From: Kitagawia praeruptora
Lineage: Eukaryota > Streptophyta > Magnoliopsida > Apiales > Apiaceae
Reading direction: 5' to 3'
Assembly (NCBI GenBank): GCA_037693485.1
Contig: CM075353.1
Coordinates: 55,794,501-55,858,500 of the forward strand
Length of the DNA: 64,000 bases
This document shows, one piece after another, positions 21,276-33,480 of this stretch. How positions within the stretch are numbered: the stretch's first letter is position 1; the number at the start of each line of letters is the position of its first letter. The notes below the pieces were generated by a model. The model did no database searches and was not told the origin of the DNA. It was given only the letters and a program-made list of their open reading frames with translations. A program made the translations under genes and the position numbers.

Positions 21276-23701
21276 CTTTGATTGGGCCCGGCTTTTCGAT
21301 AAGATCGATAATCAACAGATTTAACAACAGGAGATGCACTTTTCTTAACATTACTAGAGCTTTCGACTTCCTCCTTTCCTTTCTCAGACTTGACATGTTT
21401 GTCAGTCCTAGGAGAAGGTTTGTCACTCCTAACTTTAGGAGGACTTACAGTCTTGGCTCTCACATGCTTCTTTTTGATGTTTGAACTAGCAGCAGTATTT
21501 GAGCATGACTGGCTAGATGCATTCATTAGACTTACAAAAGTTTGCATGACGTTAAAAGTGCATGGCATACAATTAGGTTGACCACACTGTGCATGATTCG
21601 GATGCAGATTATTCATTGTGTGTGTGACAGGCATGGCATGTGCAGCAGGAACATTTATGTTAGCTTTACATGCATAAGAAAGATGTTCAGTAGATTTGCA
21701 GTGATAACATGCTTTCTTTATTCGTTCAGCCTTAACCTCTTTTATGCCTTTCTTCCCTTGTTGTTTGACAGCCTTAGCTCCTATTCCTAGTCTAGATTCA
21801 TCACTAGGGAAATTGATTTTAACTTGTTTAATAGGAGTTATAGGTTGTACTTCCTGTCGATCTTCCTTCTCAATCTCATATCTAGCTATCAATTCAGTCT
21901 CTTTTTCTTCTATTCTAGGAACAAGATGTTTGTAGATGGGTTTGACAGAAGATTTAAGAATGCTAGGGATTTCCTTTTTAGGGTCACTGGAACTAGGGTC
22001 GATAATTCTCTTGCCTTCTTTCTTAGAAAGATCAGAATAATCAAGTCCTACACCTACTCCAGTTATCTTCTTAAATACGTCATTATCTACATACACTTTA
22101 CTAGCAGCTAGTTTGTAAGCTTCACATTTAGTTTCTAACTCAGCTAGTTTGTTCCTTAAACATGATTCTATTTCTTCCTTAAGGACGAGCTTGTGTTCCA
22201 AAGATTTAATAAAATCTCTTAGAGAAGTATCTACAGTGCAAGCAGCCTCTAACTCTTCCACTTTTGCCTCAAGCATTCTGCTTTTGGCGACAAGTGTTTT
22301 CTGTTCCTTTTGAGAAGTGTCTAGGCTTTTGCACAACATGTAGATCTCTTCGCTAAGAGCCCCGTTCTGTTCCTTATAATCATCAATAGACATTTCTACT
22401 TTAAGGGTTAGAACTGGTACCTCTGGTTCCTCTGATGTCTCAGCCATGAGCGCAAAGTTTGCTACATGAGTAACATCTTCCTCATCTGAATCATCCCAAG
22501 CTCTTCCTTCTGTTACTACTAAAGCTCTTTTACCATGTTTTTCTTTCACCAGCGATTCATACTTGCTTTTGAGGGCTTCAAATGTCTCTTTTGGATAAGT
22601 CTGTTTAGGCTTTTTACAGTCCGAGGCAAAGTGTCCAAGTTCTCCGCAGTTATAGCATTTGAACTTCATTTTGAAATCCAAAGGAGATTTGTAGCTGGTA
22701 TTCTTGCCTTTACCTTGGTAGCCTGACGAACTACCTCCACCCTTAGCAGCCCGATAATAAGATGAAGAATTTCTCTGTGGTCGGTTGCTCTTTCTGAATC
22801 TCATGTTGCTAAACTTCCTTGCCATGTATGCCACGACACTATCGTCCATGTTGTCCAGCTCTTCTTGGGTGAAGTAGTCATCATCACTGTTAGATGCGCA
22901 ATCGTCATCATTATCAACTTGATGTGGTGCAAGTGATGATTTAGGCTTTGCTGCAACCATTGCCTTCTTAGACTCTTCCTCATCAGCAACTAATCCTGAT
23001 GCAGTTTCTTTTCCTTTTGAATCATTGTCCCATGCTTGATCTTGAAGTGTTTCCAGCTCATAGGTCTTTAGAATTCCATAATATTCTTCCAGAGAAGTTG
23101 TATGCAAATCTCTGGTTTCTCTGATTGCGTAGACCCTATGTTCAATGCTCTTTGGCTGGTTCCTCAGATATCTCGTATTGGTCTCAACCATGGGGAGAGT
23201 AACACCTCTCAGATTCAAATCCAATACCAACTGACTGAATCGTAGATAGACATCTGTTATGCTTTCTCCTTTTCTTATTCTGAAGGTGTCATACTCCATC
23301 TTGAGTATAAGTGTCTTGTTGCTTCTAACCTCTGCAGATCCTTCCATGACAACTTCTATCTTGTCCCAAATCTTCTTTGCTGTATTCAAACCTTTGACTA
23401 TGTTGAACATTTCATGATCGAGAGATTCCATCAAGGTTTGTCTTACAGAAGTATCATAAGCTATTTGCTCCTTGTCAGCATCCGTAAAGTCCGCTGCCTT
23501 TTTAGGCTCAGACCGAGCAGGTATAACCTCCTCTCCTTCCGTACGCTCAGGAATAGCTTTCATTGGAACAAATTTACCCTTTTCAAGGACTTCCAGATAC
23601 TCAGGATTAATAGTCTCTAAGTAGAGTCTCATTCTGAAAACCCATTCTTCATAGTGATCTCGGTTGAACATTGGGATCTTGAAAGAATTTTTAGGAGCCA
23701 T
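21254..23701 (-). CDS. Element B gag (815 aa)
   Basis: The ATG at 23701 gives MAPKNSFKIPMFNRDHYEEW, the typical copia Gag start. An in-frame Met 12 codons upstream is less likely. There is a UBN2-like Gag core (about residues 20-235, with DVYLRFSQLVLDL), an acidic linker, and a first CX2CX4HX4C knuckle CYNCGELGHFASDC (about 350). A long heptad-rich coiled coil follows (about 430-560), then a second knuckle CYHCKSTEHLSYAC (about 664-677), a Cys cluster (CGQPNCMPC), and a Lys/Ser-rich tail ending NQSWVPKKV. No stops interrupt it. It forms the particle and packages element RNA. At over 800 residues it is large, as expected in the SIRE/Maximus lineage. Confidence 0.92.
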   Translation of the reverse strand: MAPKNSFKIPMFNRDHYEEWVFRMRLYLETINPEYLEVLEKGKFVPMKAIPERTEGEEVIPARSEPKKAADFTDADKEQIAYDTSVRQTLMESLDHEMFNIVKGLNTAKKIWDKIEVVMEGSAEVRSNKTLILKMEYDTFRIRKGESITDVYLRFSQLVLDLNLRGVTLPMVETNTRYLRNQPKSIEHRVYAIRETRDLHTTSLEEYYGILKTYELETLQDQAWDNDSKGKETASGLVADEEESKKAMVAAKPKSSLAPHQVDNDDDCASNSDDDYFTQEELDNMDDSVVAYMARKFSNMRFRKSNRPQRNSSSYYRAAKGGGSSSGYQGKGKNTSYKSPLDFKMKFKCYNCGELGHFASDCKKPKQTYPKETFEALKSKYESLVKEKHGKRALVVTEGRAWDDSDEEDVTHVANFALMAETSEEPEVPVLTLKVEMSIDDYKEQNGALSEEIYMLCKSLDTSQKEQKTLVAKSRMLEAKVEELEAACTVDTSLRDFIKSLEHKLVLKEEIESCLRNKLAELETKCEAYKLAASKVYVDNDVFKKITGVGVGLDYSDLSKKEGKRIIDPSSSDPKKEIPSILKSSVKPIYKHLVPRIEEKETELIARYEIEKEDRQEVQPITPIKQVKINFPSDESRLGIGAKAVKQQGKKGIKEVKAERIKKACYHCKSTEHLSYACKANINVPAAHAMPVTHTMNNLHPNHAQCGQPNCMPCTFNVMQTFVSLMNASSQSCSNTAASSNIKKKHVRAKTVSPPKVRSDKPSPRTDKHVKSEKGKEEVESSSNVKKSASPVVKSVDYRSYRKAGPNQSWVPKKV

Positions 23702-24423
23702 TTCAAATCTTGTCACTAAAAATTTCCAAGTACCCAAGACTAGGCTATGTAGAATATCTATGTAGAACTTCTGCCAAGTCGAAATTTCTCTAAGTAGAAA
23801 TTTTGCTCAAGTCGAAATTTCTCTAAGTAGAAATTGTCCAAGTCGAAATTCACCAAGTAGAAATTGTCCAAGTCGAAATTCTATGTAGAAAATCTCAAGT
23901 AGAAATTCTATGTAGAACTTTTTGTCCTTGGAATAATTTTCTGCAGATTACTTTTAATATTGAATAAACAATATTATCACTTTAACACTCTTTTTGACTT
24001 TTGATTACTTTACACACCGAAAGTGACTAACCCACTTGCTAAGCACTGAGTACACTTTCTTTTGCTTTCGGCCAAGGAATAATAATCAAATCAAAAGTAC
24101 AAAAACACCTTTTTTGACTATCTTATTTGTTTGAAAAAGGAGATCAAAAAGTTGTTGGGTTATCTTCTTTGATAAGAACAGATGATGAACACTCAAGAAC
24201 ACCAAATATCAATGAACCCAGATTAATTCACAAAAATTAATTAAAATACACCCAAGCCAAATAATCACACCTGGAGTATTTAAATAATTTTTCCCTGATG
24301 AGTTTTCACTGGAAACGAATTAAAGCACACTTTTCGAAAAAAATGAAAAGTAGATCTAGAAAATGAAAACTCACGATTCTTCTACCAAACACAAGAATCT
24401 ATGTTTTGTATGTTAAACATCCG
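23702..24423 (-). other. 5' leader of element B
   Basis: About 720 nt between the primer site and the gag ATG. It contains a string of AAGTCGAAATT / AAGTAGAAATT repeats (23760-23930) related to the motifs in the LTR and the pol-env spacer. No ORF is credible. A packaging or dimerisation role is conceivable. Confidence 0.7.
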
Positions 24424-24434
24424 CTCTGATACCA
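24424..24434 (-). promoter_or_regulatory. Primer-binding site of element B
   Basis: On the minus strand TGGTATCAGAG, complementary to initiator Met-tRNA, follows the 5' LTR after two bases. Confidence 0.92.
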
Positions 24435-24436
24435 AT

Positions 24437-25491
24437 TGTTAGGTCCAAATGTGTTGTAGAGGGGGGGGTGAATACAACTTTTCGATTATGAGAAGCAATA
24501 AATACGATGCAATAAATGAACACACAGATTCAAGGAATATATTTCTTTATATATAACTTGAAAAGGTTGCTACAACATTCATTACAAAGTATAACAGAAG
24601 TTGAGAGAGAGTAAATGATACTAAGCTCTGTGAATGCACTCTCTCTCTTTTTCTTGTGTTTTCTCAATATTGCTCACTAACTAAAACATTACACAAGTGC
24701 TTCTATTTATACTACATGTAATCTATGTCCTGTAGTCTTCAAAGACTAAGATGTACGTGGCCCAATGATGTCCACATAAATCTTGCCTTATCTTGAAAGC
24801 TTGGAAATCTGCCAATCAGAAGATGCCATGTGTCATGTTGAAGCTGCACTCTAAGTAGAACTTCTACTTGAGAATTTCTACTTAGCCATCTCGAAATTTC
24901 TAAGTCGAACTTCTACTTAGAAATATTCTACTTGGCCATCCAGAACATTTAGTACTTAGAAAATATTCTGGTCTTCAACTTGAAACTTCAATGCACATCT
25001 TGAGCTTGTGATATCTTCATGTCTTCTTTATTCTTCAGCAAGCTCTTGAACATGGATCTTTATTACTGACATAAACTTGCTATCAATGTCCTGACACTTG
25101 ATGCACTGGTCTGGTTCATAAGTGACTAGTCTTGATAGTGTTTCTGCTTCTTGAATAAATTACCATATTCACTTAGTAACTTGGCTTTCCAATATTTGCT
25201 TTCCTTCTTGTTCACTTGAAATCAATTGGTCTTGTTGATACTGATAGTTATGATCTTGATTCTCGAATTCTCAAATCACTGAGGCCTGAACAACTTTGAC
25301 TTGAACTTCTCTCAATGATTTCTTCTTGGCTTGATCATAGTTAACATGTTCAATTGTATCAATTACCTTGTCTTCATTTAGTGTTGATTTCTTGTGACTT
25401 CTTGTTCTTGATTGTCTTCTGGTTAAGTATCTTTTCTTTTAATTGAGTTACATCAGTTATAGTGTTACAAGTTAATACACTCTGCCTTTCA
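24437..25491 (-). repeat. 5' LTR of element B
   Basis: 1055 bp, identical to 11479-12532 as far as I can read except for one extra G in the G run near 24461. The promoter TATAAATAG is on the minus strand at 24711-24703. Confidence 0.97.
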
Positions 25492-25496
25492 GATCA

Positions 25497-27339
25497 TCAG
25501 GAGCAGATTAGTCTTTCAGAGTCTACTCCATCAGGAACTGATCTTTCAGAGTCTACTGAGGAAAGATCAGTAACTAGCAGCAATATGGAATCTACTGATT
25601 CTATTGATCAAAGGGGAGTTATTGAAGGCAGAGAGAATTCTTCTACAAGAGATACCACTAACTTAGGGGGAGAATCTAGCAGAGGCAATCTACCACCTGT
25701 TAGAAAATGGACAAAGGATCATACTGAAGATTTGATTATTGGTGATCCAAATAGTGGTGTTCGAACTAGAAGATCAATTCAAAATGAATGCTTGTATAGT
25801 TGTTTTCTCTCAAAGAATGAACCTAAGAAGGTTGAAGAAGCCTTACAGGATCCTGATTGGGTAATTGCAATGCAGGAGGAGTTAAATGAGTTTGAGAGAA
25901 ACAAAGTCTGGAAACTAGTACCAAGACCTAAAGATAGATCTATTGTTGGTGCAAGATGGGTTTTCAGAAACAAGCTAGATGAATCTGGTATGATTGTAAG
26001 AAACAAAGCAAGACTGGTGGCCAAGGGTTATTCTCAGGAAGAAGGCATTGATTATGATGAGACCTTTGCACCTTTAGCAAGATTGGAAGCAATCAGAATG
26101 TTTCTTGCATTTGCAGCTCATTCAAAATTCAAGGTATACCAGATGGATGTAAAGAGTGCTTTTCTAAATGGCAAACTTGATGAGGAAGTGTATGTGGAAC
26201 AGCCACCTGGATTTGTTGATCCAAAGTTTCCAAATCATGTCTACAAACTTGACAAGGCACTCTATGGACTAAAGCAGGCACCAAGAGCATGGTATGAGAC
26301 TTTGTCTAAATTTCTTCTTGAAAATGGCTTCACAAGAGGTATAATTGACAAAACTCTATTCTTTAGAAAGATAAAAGGTGAATTGCTTTTAGTTCAAGTT
26401 TATGTTGATGATATTATTTTTGGTTCTACTAATGAAAAGTTGTGTGCTAAGTTTAGCAAGCTTATGCAGTCTAAGTATCAGATGAGCATGATGGGTGAAT
26501 TAAATTATTTCTTAGGCTTGCAGGTCAAACAGACTGAGACTGGTATTTTCATTTATCAGTCAAAGTATGTCAAGGATCTTTTAAGAAGATTTGACTTTCA
26601 AGACTGTGTAGTTGCAAAAACACCCATGGCAACAGTCACTAAACTAGACTCTGATCCTAAGGGAAAGAGTGTGGATAATACTAGTTATAGAGTCATGATA
26701 GGCTCATTGTTATATCTAACTGCAAGTAGGCCAGATATAATGTTTTCTACCTGTTTATGTGCTAGATTTCAAAGTGATCCTAAGGAATCTCATTTAATTG
26801 TTGTGAAGAGAATTTTTAGATATCTCAAAGGAACTCCAAATCTTGGTTTGTGGTATCCTAGAGAATCTGATTTCTTCCTAATTGGCTATTCAGACTCTGA
26901 TTATGCAGGGTGTAAGATAGACAGGAAAAGCACTACAGGTACATGTCAATTCTTGGGAAACAGATTGATTTTTTGGGCAAGCAAGAAGCAACAATCTGTC
27001 TCAACCTCTACTGCAGAAGCTGAGTACATAGCAGCAGGCAGTTGTGCACAGCTCCTTTGGATAAGAAATCAGTTGATGGATTATGGTATGACACTTAGTA
27101 ATATTCCTATGTTTTGTGATAATACTAGTGCTATTAAAATTGCAGAAAATCCAGTTCAACATTCAAGGACTAAGCACATTGATGTCAGGTATCATTTTAT
27201 TAGAGAACATATTGAGAATGGTACTGTAGAACTTCATTTTGTTCCTACTGACAAACAGCTTGAAGATATTCTAACTAAACCACTTGATGAGACTACATTT
27301 AGTAGATTAGTAAGTGAGTTAGGAATGTTAAATTTTTAG
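25497..27339 (+). pseudogene. Element A pol, second part: RT and RNase H
   Basis: This continues A's pol after the B insertion, in phase, with no further nonsense codon. A Ser/Thr/Glu-rich linker leads to copia RT (PDWVIAMQEELNEFERNK, about 25850; MDVKSAFLNG, about 26145; catalytic YVDDIIFGS, 26401-26427). RNase H follows (SDSDYAGCKID about 26890, STAEAEYIAAG, CDNTSAIKIAENP), ending LVSELGMLNF. The catalytic motifs look intact, but the upstream stops and the 14-kb insertion make the gene non-functional. The RT and RNH sequences are closely related to B's but clearly a different family member. Confidence 0.92.
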
Positions 27340-27553
27340 ATCTTTAACATCTGCAAAAGTAGCATGGTATGTTGTTTTTAGCTTATAGACTTGATATCTT
27401 GTCAGGATCTATATTTGATTGTTAAATACTTTAGCTATAACACTTTGCCTTGATAAATTTCAGTATGATAGACTTGTTAATAATCATCAGGATTAGAATT
27501 GTTATCAAGATGCTGACGTCATCAGTATTGTGTCAATATCAGGATTGTGAAAA
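27340..27553 (+). other. pol to accessory-ORF spacer in element A
   Basis: About 210 bp of AT-rich sequence with repeated CAGGAT(T/C)-type words and no ORF. It is much shorter than B's 1.5-kb spacer and lacks B's CTCGAA motif cluster. Confidence 0.5.
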
Positions 27554-29072
27554 TTGTTTCAGATCCTGACGTTTACTTTGTGTAGCAATCTAATTCTGAG
27601 ATGTGTTAAGTCTAGGCAAGCAAGTTTTAATTCATTCATACTGATAGTTTATATTATCATTCAATTCAGTCAATCAGGTAAGATTGTTCTACACTTAGGA
27701 CAAGATTCTTTTGATATTACTGAATCTGTTGTTAATTCAGTACTTCACTTAACTGTTAGTTTGAATTATGAAAATGTACCATCTGATGATGATGTTAGAA
27801 CTATGTTATCTGCATTAGGTTATAATGGACCTTTAGATAACATAAGCCAGTTAAGAAGATCTTGTCTTAGGAAAGAGTGGTCTTTCTTCCTTGATCAATT
27901 AGCTAAATGCTTTACTGGTAAATGTAGTTCTTTTGATCAAATTACTTCTGTTACTTTACATATTGCCTACAGTTTGCTTTATGATAGAGTAATTAACATT
28001 GGTCACATTATCTTAAGTCAGATGTGTATTAAACTTGGGTTAAAAGATCAAAACAGGAAAATGGTTTATTATCATAGATTTATACAAATGTTTATTAACC
28101 ATTGTATTCCTGATGTTGAAGCTAGATTTGGTAGAGAACATTGTGTTTCTTCTTATGTACAGCAAAAGAGAATTTTCTCTGACATTACAAAGAAGGACAA
28201 TGAAAAGAATCTAGATGAAATACCTGCAATTCATTATCCACATCATGTTCAGGTAATTCTTAAAACTCATCTTCCTACTCTCTACAATTCTTCTTTCTTT
28301 TGTGGTGAAATGGCTCAGGAATCTCATTTGGAGGAGAACCCACCTGTGTCTACCCAAGTAGCCCAAAACATTATAGTCTCTGAAACAATTCAAGAACAAA
28401 GTTTTAATCCAAAGCCTATTGTTTCAAAGAAACCAACCTCTGGTGTTTCTCAAAAGACATCAGTTGTAAGGAAGAGAAGATTTGTTGTGTCAAGTAGTAG
28501 TAGTTCTAGTGAAGATGATGATCATATATCTCTTGCTGAGAGAGAAGAATTGAAGGCTGCAATTCAACTTTCTAAGCTAGGACAAAGAGATGAAGCACCT
28601 AGTCACAGCCAGGCTGCAGTTTCTCAAAAGACTGTAGTACTTAAAAAGGGAAAACAGTTACTGGATACTGTCTCTTAAAAGACTGTGTCTATTGAAAAAA
28701 GATCTCATCCCAAGATCACTTCTGTGTCTACACCTCTTGAGTCTTCTCAGGATAAATCTTTTGCTCACTATACCAGGAGAACAAGGAGAAAGATTCAATT
28801 GTCACCTACACACACAAAGTCTAGTCCAACTAATATCATGCAGGTCTCTACAAATGAAGCTACAATCAAGTCAGCAAATGACTATAGAGATCTGGATATT
28901 GATTCTTCATGGGAAACTACATTATCATACAGACTGGCTATGGGACAAATTTCTCTCAAAGTGAAGTTGTCAAGGCCTGTTCTAGATTTTCTAGTTGAAA
29001 GAGTACCAAAACTTTTATTTCCAGATGAATATGGACTTCTACATCAAAGACTTGACTTAATGAAGATGTATT
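27554..29072 (+). pseudogene. Element A post-pol accessory (env-like) frame, first part
   Basis: An open frame runs here with one in-frame TAA (28676-28678) and continues across the C insertion at 41799. The start is uncertain: the first codon listed is TTG and no convincing ATG is placed well, so the N-terminus may be degraded. The first 200 residues match the pattern of B's env-like ORF (KEWSFFLDQLAKCF, HRFIQMFINHCIP). A Ser-rich acidic patch (about 28490-28530) and basic stretches follow. I see no membrane segment apart from a short hydrophobic run near the dubious start. Together with 41799-43330 the frame is about 1,050 codons with single-base nonsense changes. The function of such ORFs is not established. 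Confidence 0.65.
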
Positions 29073-29481
29073 TGTTAGTGTAGGTGCCCTAGAGGCAATA
29101 CATTGTTTCTTTTAATAAACCCTTATGTCATTTGATTATTCATTAAACGTATTTATTATGACTTTAATTACTGCGATATATTTGTTAGCATAATAAATGT
29201 CCTTAGAATCATGATACACATTGTATAGTTTAAGTACACGACTTGAACTTGAGATTATATAATATATCATATTCTTAAAGGTCCCTAGTCGAGTATTATT
29301 ATTACAGGGCAATAAAAATATGTAAATAGACTAGTATGTTGTTTGACAGATAACCACATCTCATTGGTTATAAGTATGGAGATACTAAAGTCAAAAACAT
29401 AGGTACATGTAGGGGTACATGGTACTGGACAGACCCACAGTGAGATTCTTCATGTTTAATAAAGTCATAAGAAAGACTCAC

Positions 29482-32400
29482 TGTAACACCCCTAGATCCG
29501 GGGTCAGAGATCCAGGCTGTCACTAAATCCTTAATTCCCATTTTAATAAACATTACTCTCAATCTTCCTTTTTGCATGCTGTGACCCCTTAGTCAAACAT
29601 AACATTTACAGATTATAGGCTCAGAGACGAAATTAAAATGTTACTGAGTTATTACAACCATCTTGAAATAGATATTACAAACCCAAATTGTCATAATCTT
29701 AAAAGTTCAAATTAAAAGGATTACCATCTAAGGTGGCATCTACAGCCACAATACGGTTTGGTTTTCAGAAGCTTACACAAGTCATGCTTGTAAATAAACC
29801 TAACCAACCTAAGCTGCAAACCTATCCAACTTAGTCTGCTCACCTGTGGTAATGCTGCTTGGTGTGACCTCGACACCTGCCTCGTAAATAGTCTCCTATA
29901 CTGCTGACCGGTTAGCACGCTTTTGCGGGGGGTCTGACTTGTTCTTGCCATGCTTATCTGTTGTTGTGGGGTGGTATATATAAAAGAAAAGTAAGAGTGA
30001 GCAATATAGCTCAGCCATATAATAATAGTTTTAAAAGTACTTTTGTTAACGTAAACCATAAAACATATCGTATACTGACATTGTATTATCCTTAAACATT
30101 TTCATTCTTTATCCAGAAATATAACGAAGAATTTCTGAGGTACTTTGAATAGTTCATCATTCTGTCAACACTATCGGTAACTGAGCACCTAGGCTTTTAT
30201 TACAGTGTTGCAATACAATTCCAATTGGAAGAATGGGATTATGCTGGAGCCTCTTCCACGATATTTGGTGATCAGCCAATATACCGTGCCTCTGCTTCTC
30301 TACTAGTAGAAGGACGACGTTCCCTTATCGGGTTGCACCCTGACCGCATATGGGCCTTATCATTTGGACTACGCTCGAAGGCGATGTCCCCTCTTCCTCC
30401 AATCCCTTAGAGAATTCTATGCATCGTAGGAACAGAATTTAATTCAGTTTCCCCCAAGCACAAAGCTTGACGACTGGTTTAATAATCATTACTACCTTTA
30501 CTTCCATGAGTAATTGAGGAAGTAACTCTGATGTGTGGGTTGACTTTAGTCAACAGATTTCGATTACTAAGAATCGCCTCATCAACATAACTTGGGAGTT
30601 GGTCGGAGTTTTGAGTGTTTAGTCAAATCTGAACCCCTCCTTACTAGGTAGGGTGCGTTTCTTGTTGGTAGCGAAGGGAGAAAATAATTAATACTAGCTC
30701 CCAAAACCTTGGGTTCCCGAGTTTTGATAAGTTGAGTGAAGTAGCGATACTTTTTCGATGAGTGTAGCTATAGTCCATGAAGAAATGGGAACCCGTCCTA
30801 TTTTTAAATACTTTTCCGACGGTCAGAAAATATTTAAAATACTTTTTAAAGTTTTTAAATCACTTTTAAAAATTAATAATATGATTTTTAAATCATCCTG
30901 GAATATTTAATAAATATTTAAATAATATTTATTAAATAAATAGTCAGCTTAGAATATTTAATAAATATTTAAATAATATTTATTAAATAAATAAACCTTC
31001 AGACTATTCTCAATAAGAAAATAATATTCAAATTATTAATAAATATTCAAATAATATTTATTAATATCTTCAAAGAAATTTTCAATCCGAAAATACCAAA
31101 TTTATATTTATTGGAATATTTAAAAAATATACGTCATATAACCCTTCCGGTGACTTCCGGGTTTTATGCCTTATCCTGACGAAATATCTCCGACTCCCTT
31201 ACTAAGAAAAGGTATTATCATACCCTACTGGGAACTTGTAACACATCACCATATACATATATATAAGAGTCTATGCATACGTACATACTTAACAGGTTTA
31301 TAAATCCCCGTAAATGACCATACATCATATGCTGATTCGCAAAAATACTATCAAGCAGCTCATAGCATTTATACCACAACAACAACAGTTTGTAAATACT
31401 TGAAATACAAGTTTCGAAAACTTGCCTGATCGTGTCGGAATAGTCTGGGCTATGCCTCTAGTGCGATGATCTATAACAACCAATAAGGTTCTGTTAGTTC
31501 GTTAAACAATCCCGTCAAATCGACTATTCACGGAAAGACACAACTTCGTAACCATACATCCTTATTATACGTCTATGATATCCTTTAACCACTTTTGGGT
31601 AATTATTGGTCTCGTAACGACTTTCGTTAAAGGTCATTTTCAACGAAACTAAAGTTTGTCTCGTATCGTCCCCTAAAAGAGTTTTTCACTTGCGCAACTT
31701 CGATTTGAAAAATTCTATAAAATTGAAAAATAAACTTTTTCATGAAATTCTTTTTCTCACTTCTTCCTAACTGTCCAGAGGATTTTTCATCCAAATTTCA
31801 TAATTAAGAACATCTTTTTAATATCTCAATTGTTGCTCTAAATATAGCTTCTTTCTGCAGTGGGTTCTCATGCGCATTCTTGACTTAAACATTTCTATAA
31901 AATCTAAAATTAAGCCTTTTGTCTTCAAATTTTTACAGGGACTTAACCACTGACTAAGTTAAGCCCTGTAAAAATTTCAGAATCACAGACCATTTTTAAA
32001 GGGCTCGTTTAACTTGGTAAGGTCAGTCCATCTTAACGATTCATCCGTTTTAACCGGTTTCACTAAAACGAGCATATCTCATAAACCGTAAATCGTAATC
32101 ACATGATCTTGGTGTCAAAACAAACTACAAAACAATTCCTACTGGTTTATGGCAAAAAACTTACCAAGAAAACATTTGTTGAATTCGGTATTACTGCTCA
32201 AATGATCTAATGAAATTTCGACATTATAACGATAATAAATCGAACATTTCCAAATTCCATGAACTCCATCTAACCACTTAATTCAACCACACACCATCAA
32301 GATCATATAAACATCATCAAGGATCTATAAAACCAGTGGTAACATCCATTTATCACTATCCAAAATTTTACACATACTTAAAAAGTTTAAAACATCACAA

Positions 32401-33480
32401 TCCCCTTAAACATGTACATACTTGCATCAACCTTTCAAACCAACTTATAGCTCATAAGGTTTAAGATGGGTATGAGTGTTTTACCTTCCTTGGAGTCTTA
32501 ACAACCTTAACCAAGCTTGACTTTCCTTAAAAACACCTTAGATAGCTTTAACAACCTTTAATCTTCAAGACCTAAACAACCAAGTTTAAAATTTTCGTAG
32601 TCAGCATCACCACTCTTGAAAGAACTGGAAAAACGAGGGTCTTACCTTCCCTATCTGAACGAGGCTCCTGAATAAGAGTTGTAGAGAATCTCAATACCTT
32701 TCCAGAAAGCTATAGAACACAAAATTGTATTGAGAAATGAGGGAGTTATGGCAGGTTGAAGTGGCTGCTCTGATTTTTTTCCGAAAATAGAGAAAATGGA
32801 GGGGGAGAGCTTTTGCTATCTTTTCTTATGTAATTGATAAAATGATATGTATAATTGATATATATCAATCATACTTCAGCACTTATCAATTACCCAAGGT
32901 AATCTCCAAAGTGATTTTGCAAAAGAAAGGTAATTGGCAATTTGTCCCAAAAATGGTATACAATGCTTGGTTTAAATTATCATAACTTGTCTTATTTGAT
33001 TAGCATCCAATGCTCCTTGCCTTGCATGGCTTGCATGGCTTGCATGGCTATCACATGGTAAATTGCAGGTATATTACTCACCTATTAATCAACCAATGCT
33101 TACCATTTAATTCCATATGCAAGTTTAGAGATTTTCTTGTAAAAGCGTTTCGTCGCGTAGAAATTTCTTTCATCGTTCTTGAACATTTGCCTTTGAAATT
33201 CTTCTAATAAATTACATAATTTATTGCCTTGGTATTTAACTTAGCTTAAAGATTTTCTTAACCTCAATATCCCATATTTATACCAATTTTTAATAAAAAT
33301 GAAAATCTACGTAATCTGACAGTTTCTACATTCCCTTTCTTCTTGGTACAACGATACTTTATCCATAAAAGTATAAATACTTCTTCATTCATATAATATG
33401 ATCTTAAAAACTTTACATAACCTCCACCAATCACCGTTTATGATCATTTTAGAAATATTATAAAAACGTGGGTTCTTACA
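29482..33480 (-). mobile_element. Solo LTR D, gypsy type, inside C's 5' LTR
   Basis: A 3999-bp block starts TGTAACACCCC and ends GGTTCTTACA, flanked by CTCAC duplications (29477-29481 and 33481-33485). The uninterrupted site is visible in C's 3' LTR and in E's LTR (GAAAGACTCACAGTGATAATGG at 51362). Reverse-complemented, its end (GACCCCGGATCTAGGGGTGTTACA) matches the termini of X and G, so it reads on the minus strand. It contains no RT, integrase or gag, so it is either a solo LTR produced by recombination or a non-autonomous unit. Most of it (30060-33480) is AT-rich without a credible gene. This is the innermost of four nested layers. Confidence 0.93.
29721..29951 (-). other. Small ORF in solo LTR D with histone-H3-tail-like N-terminus
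   Basis: The ATG at 29951, a few bases after ..CAACAACAG, opens a 76-residue Arg/Lys/Gln-rich frame beginning MARTSQTPRKS. It lies at the place in the LTR where X and G also start small ORFs, downstream of a GCTGAGCTAT..GCTCACTCTT segment shared with G. The first 11 residues match the histone H3 tail at 9 positions. Whether it is translated is unknown; resemblance by chance is possible. Confidence 0.3.

Larger units (their letters stand above)
11479..25491 (-). mobile_element. Copia element B (SIRE-like), young and apparently intact, minus strand
   Basis: The element is 14.0 kb with LTRs at 11479-12532 (1054 bp, 3' LTR) and 24437-25491 (1055 bp, 5' LTR). The only difference I can see between the LTRs is the length of one G run (7 versus 8). 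Flanks are GATCA duplications. In transcription order on the minus strand it has: 5' LTR; primer site (24434-24424); leader; gag (23701-21254); pol (21275-17922); a 1.5-kb non-coding spacer rich in self-complementary motifs; env-like ORF (16348-14900); an additional long ORF (14523-12877); purine tract; 3' LTR. No nonsense codon interrupts gag, pol or the env-like ORF. Combined with the LTR identity this marks a very recent insertion and a candidate autonomous element. Confidence 0.95.

Noticed and set aside
30225..30410. 61-codon ORF in solo LTR D
   Set aside because: It lies antisense to the LTR's own direction in a conserved non-coding block. No homologous frame in G or X.
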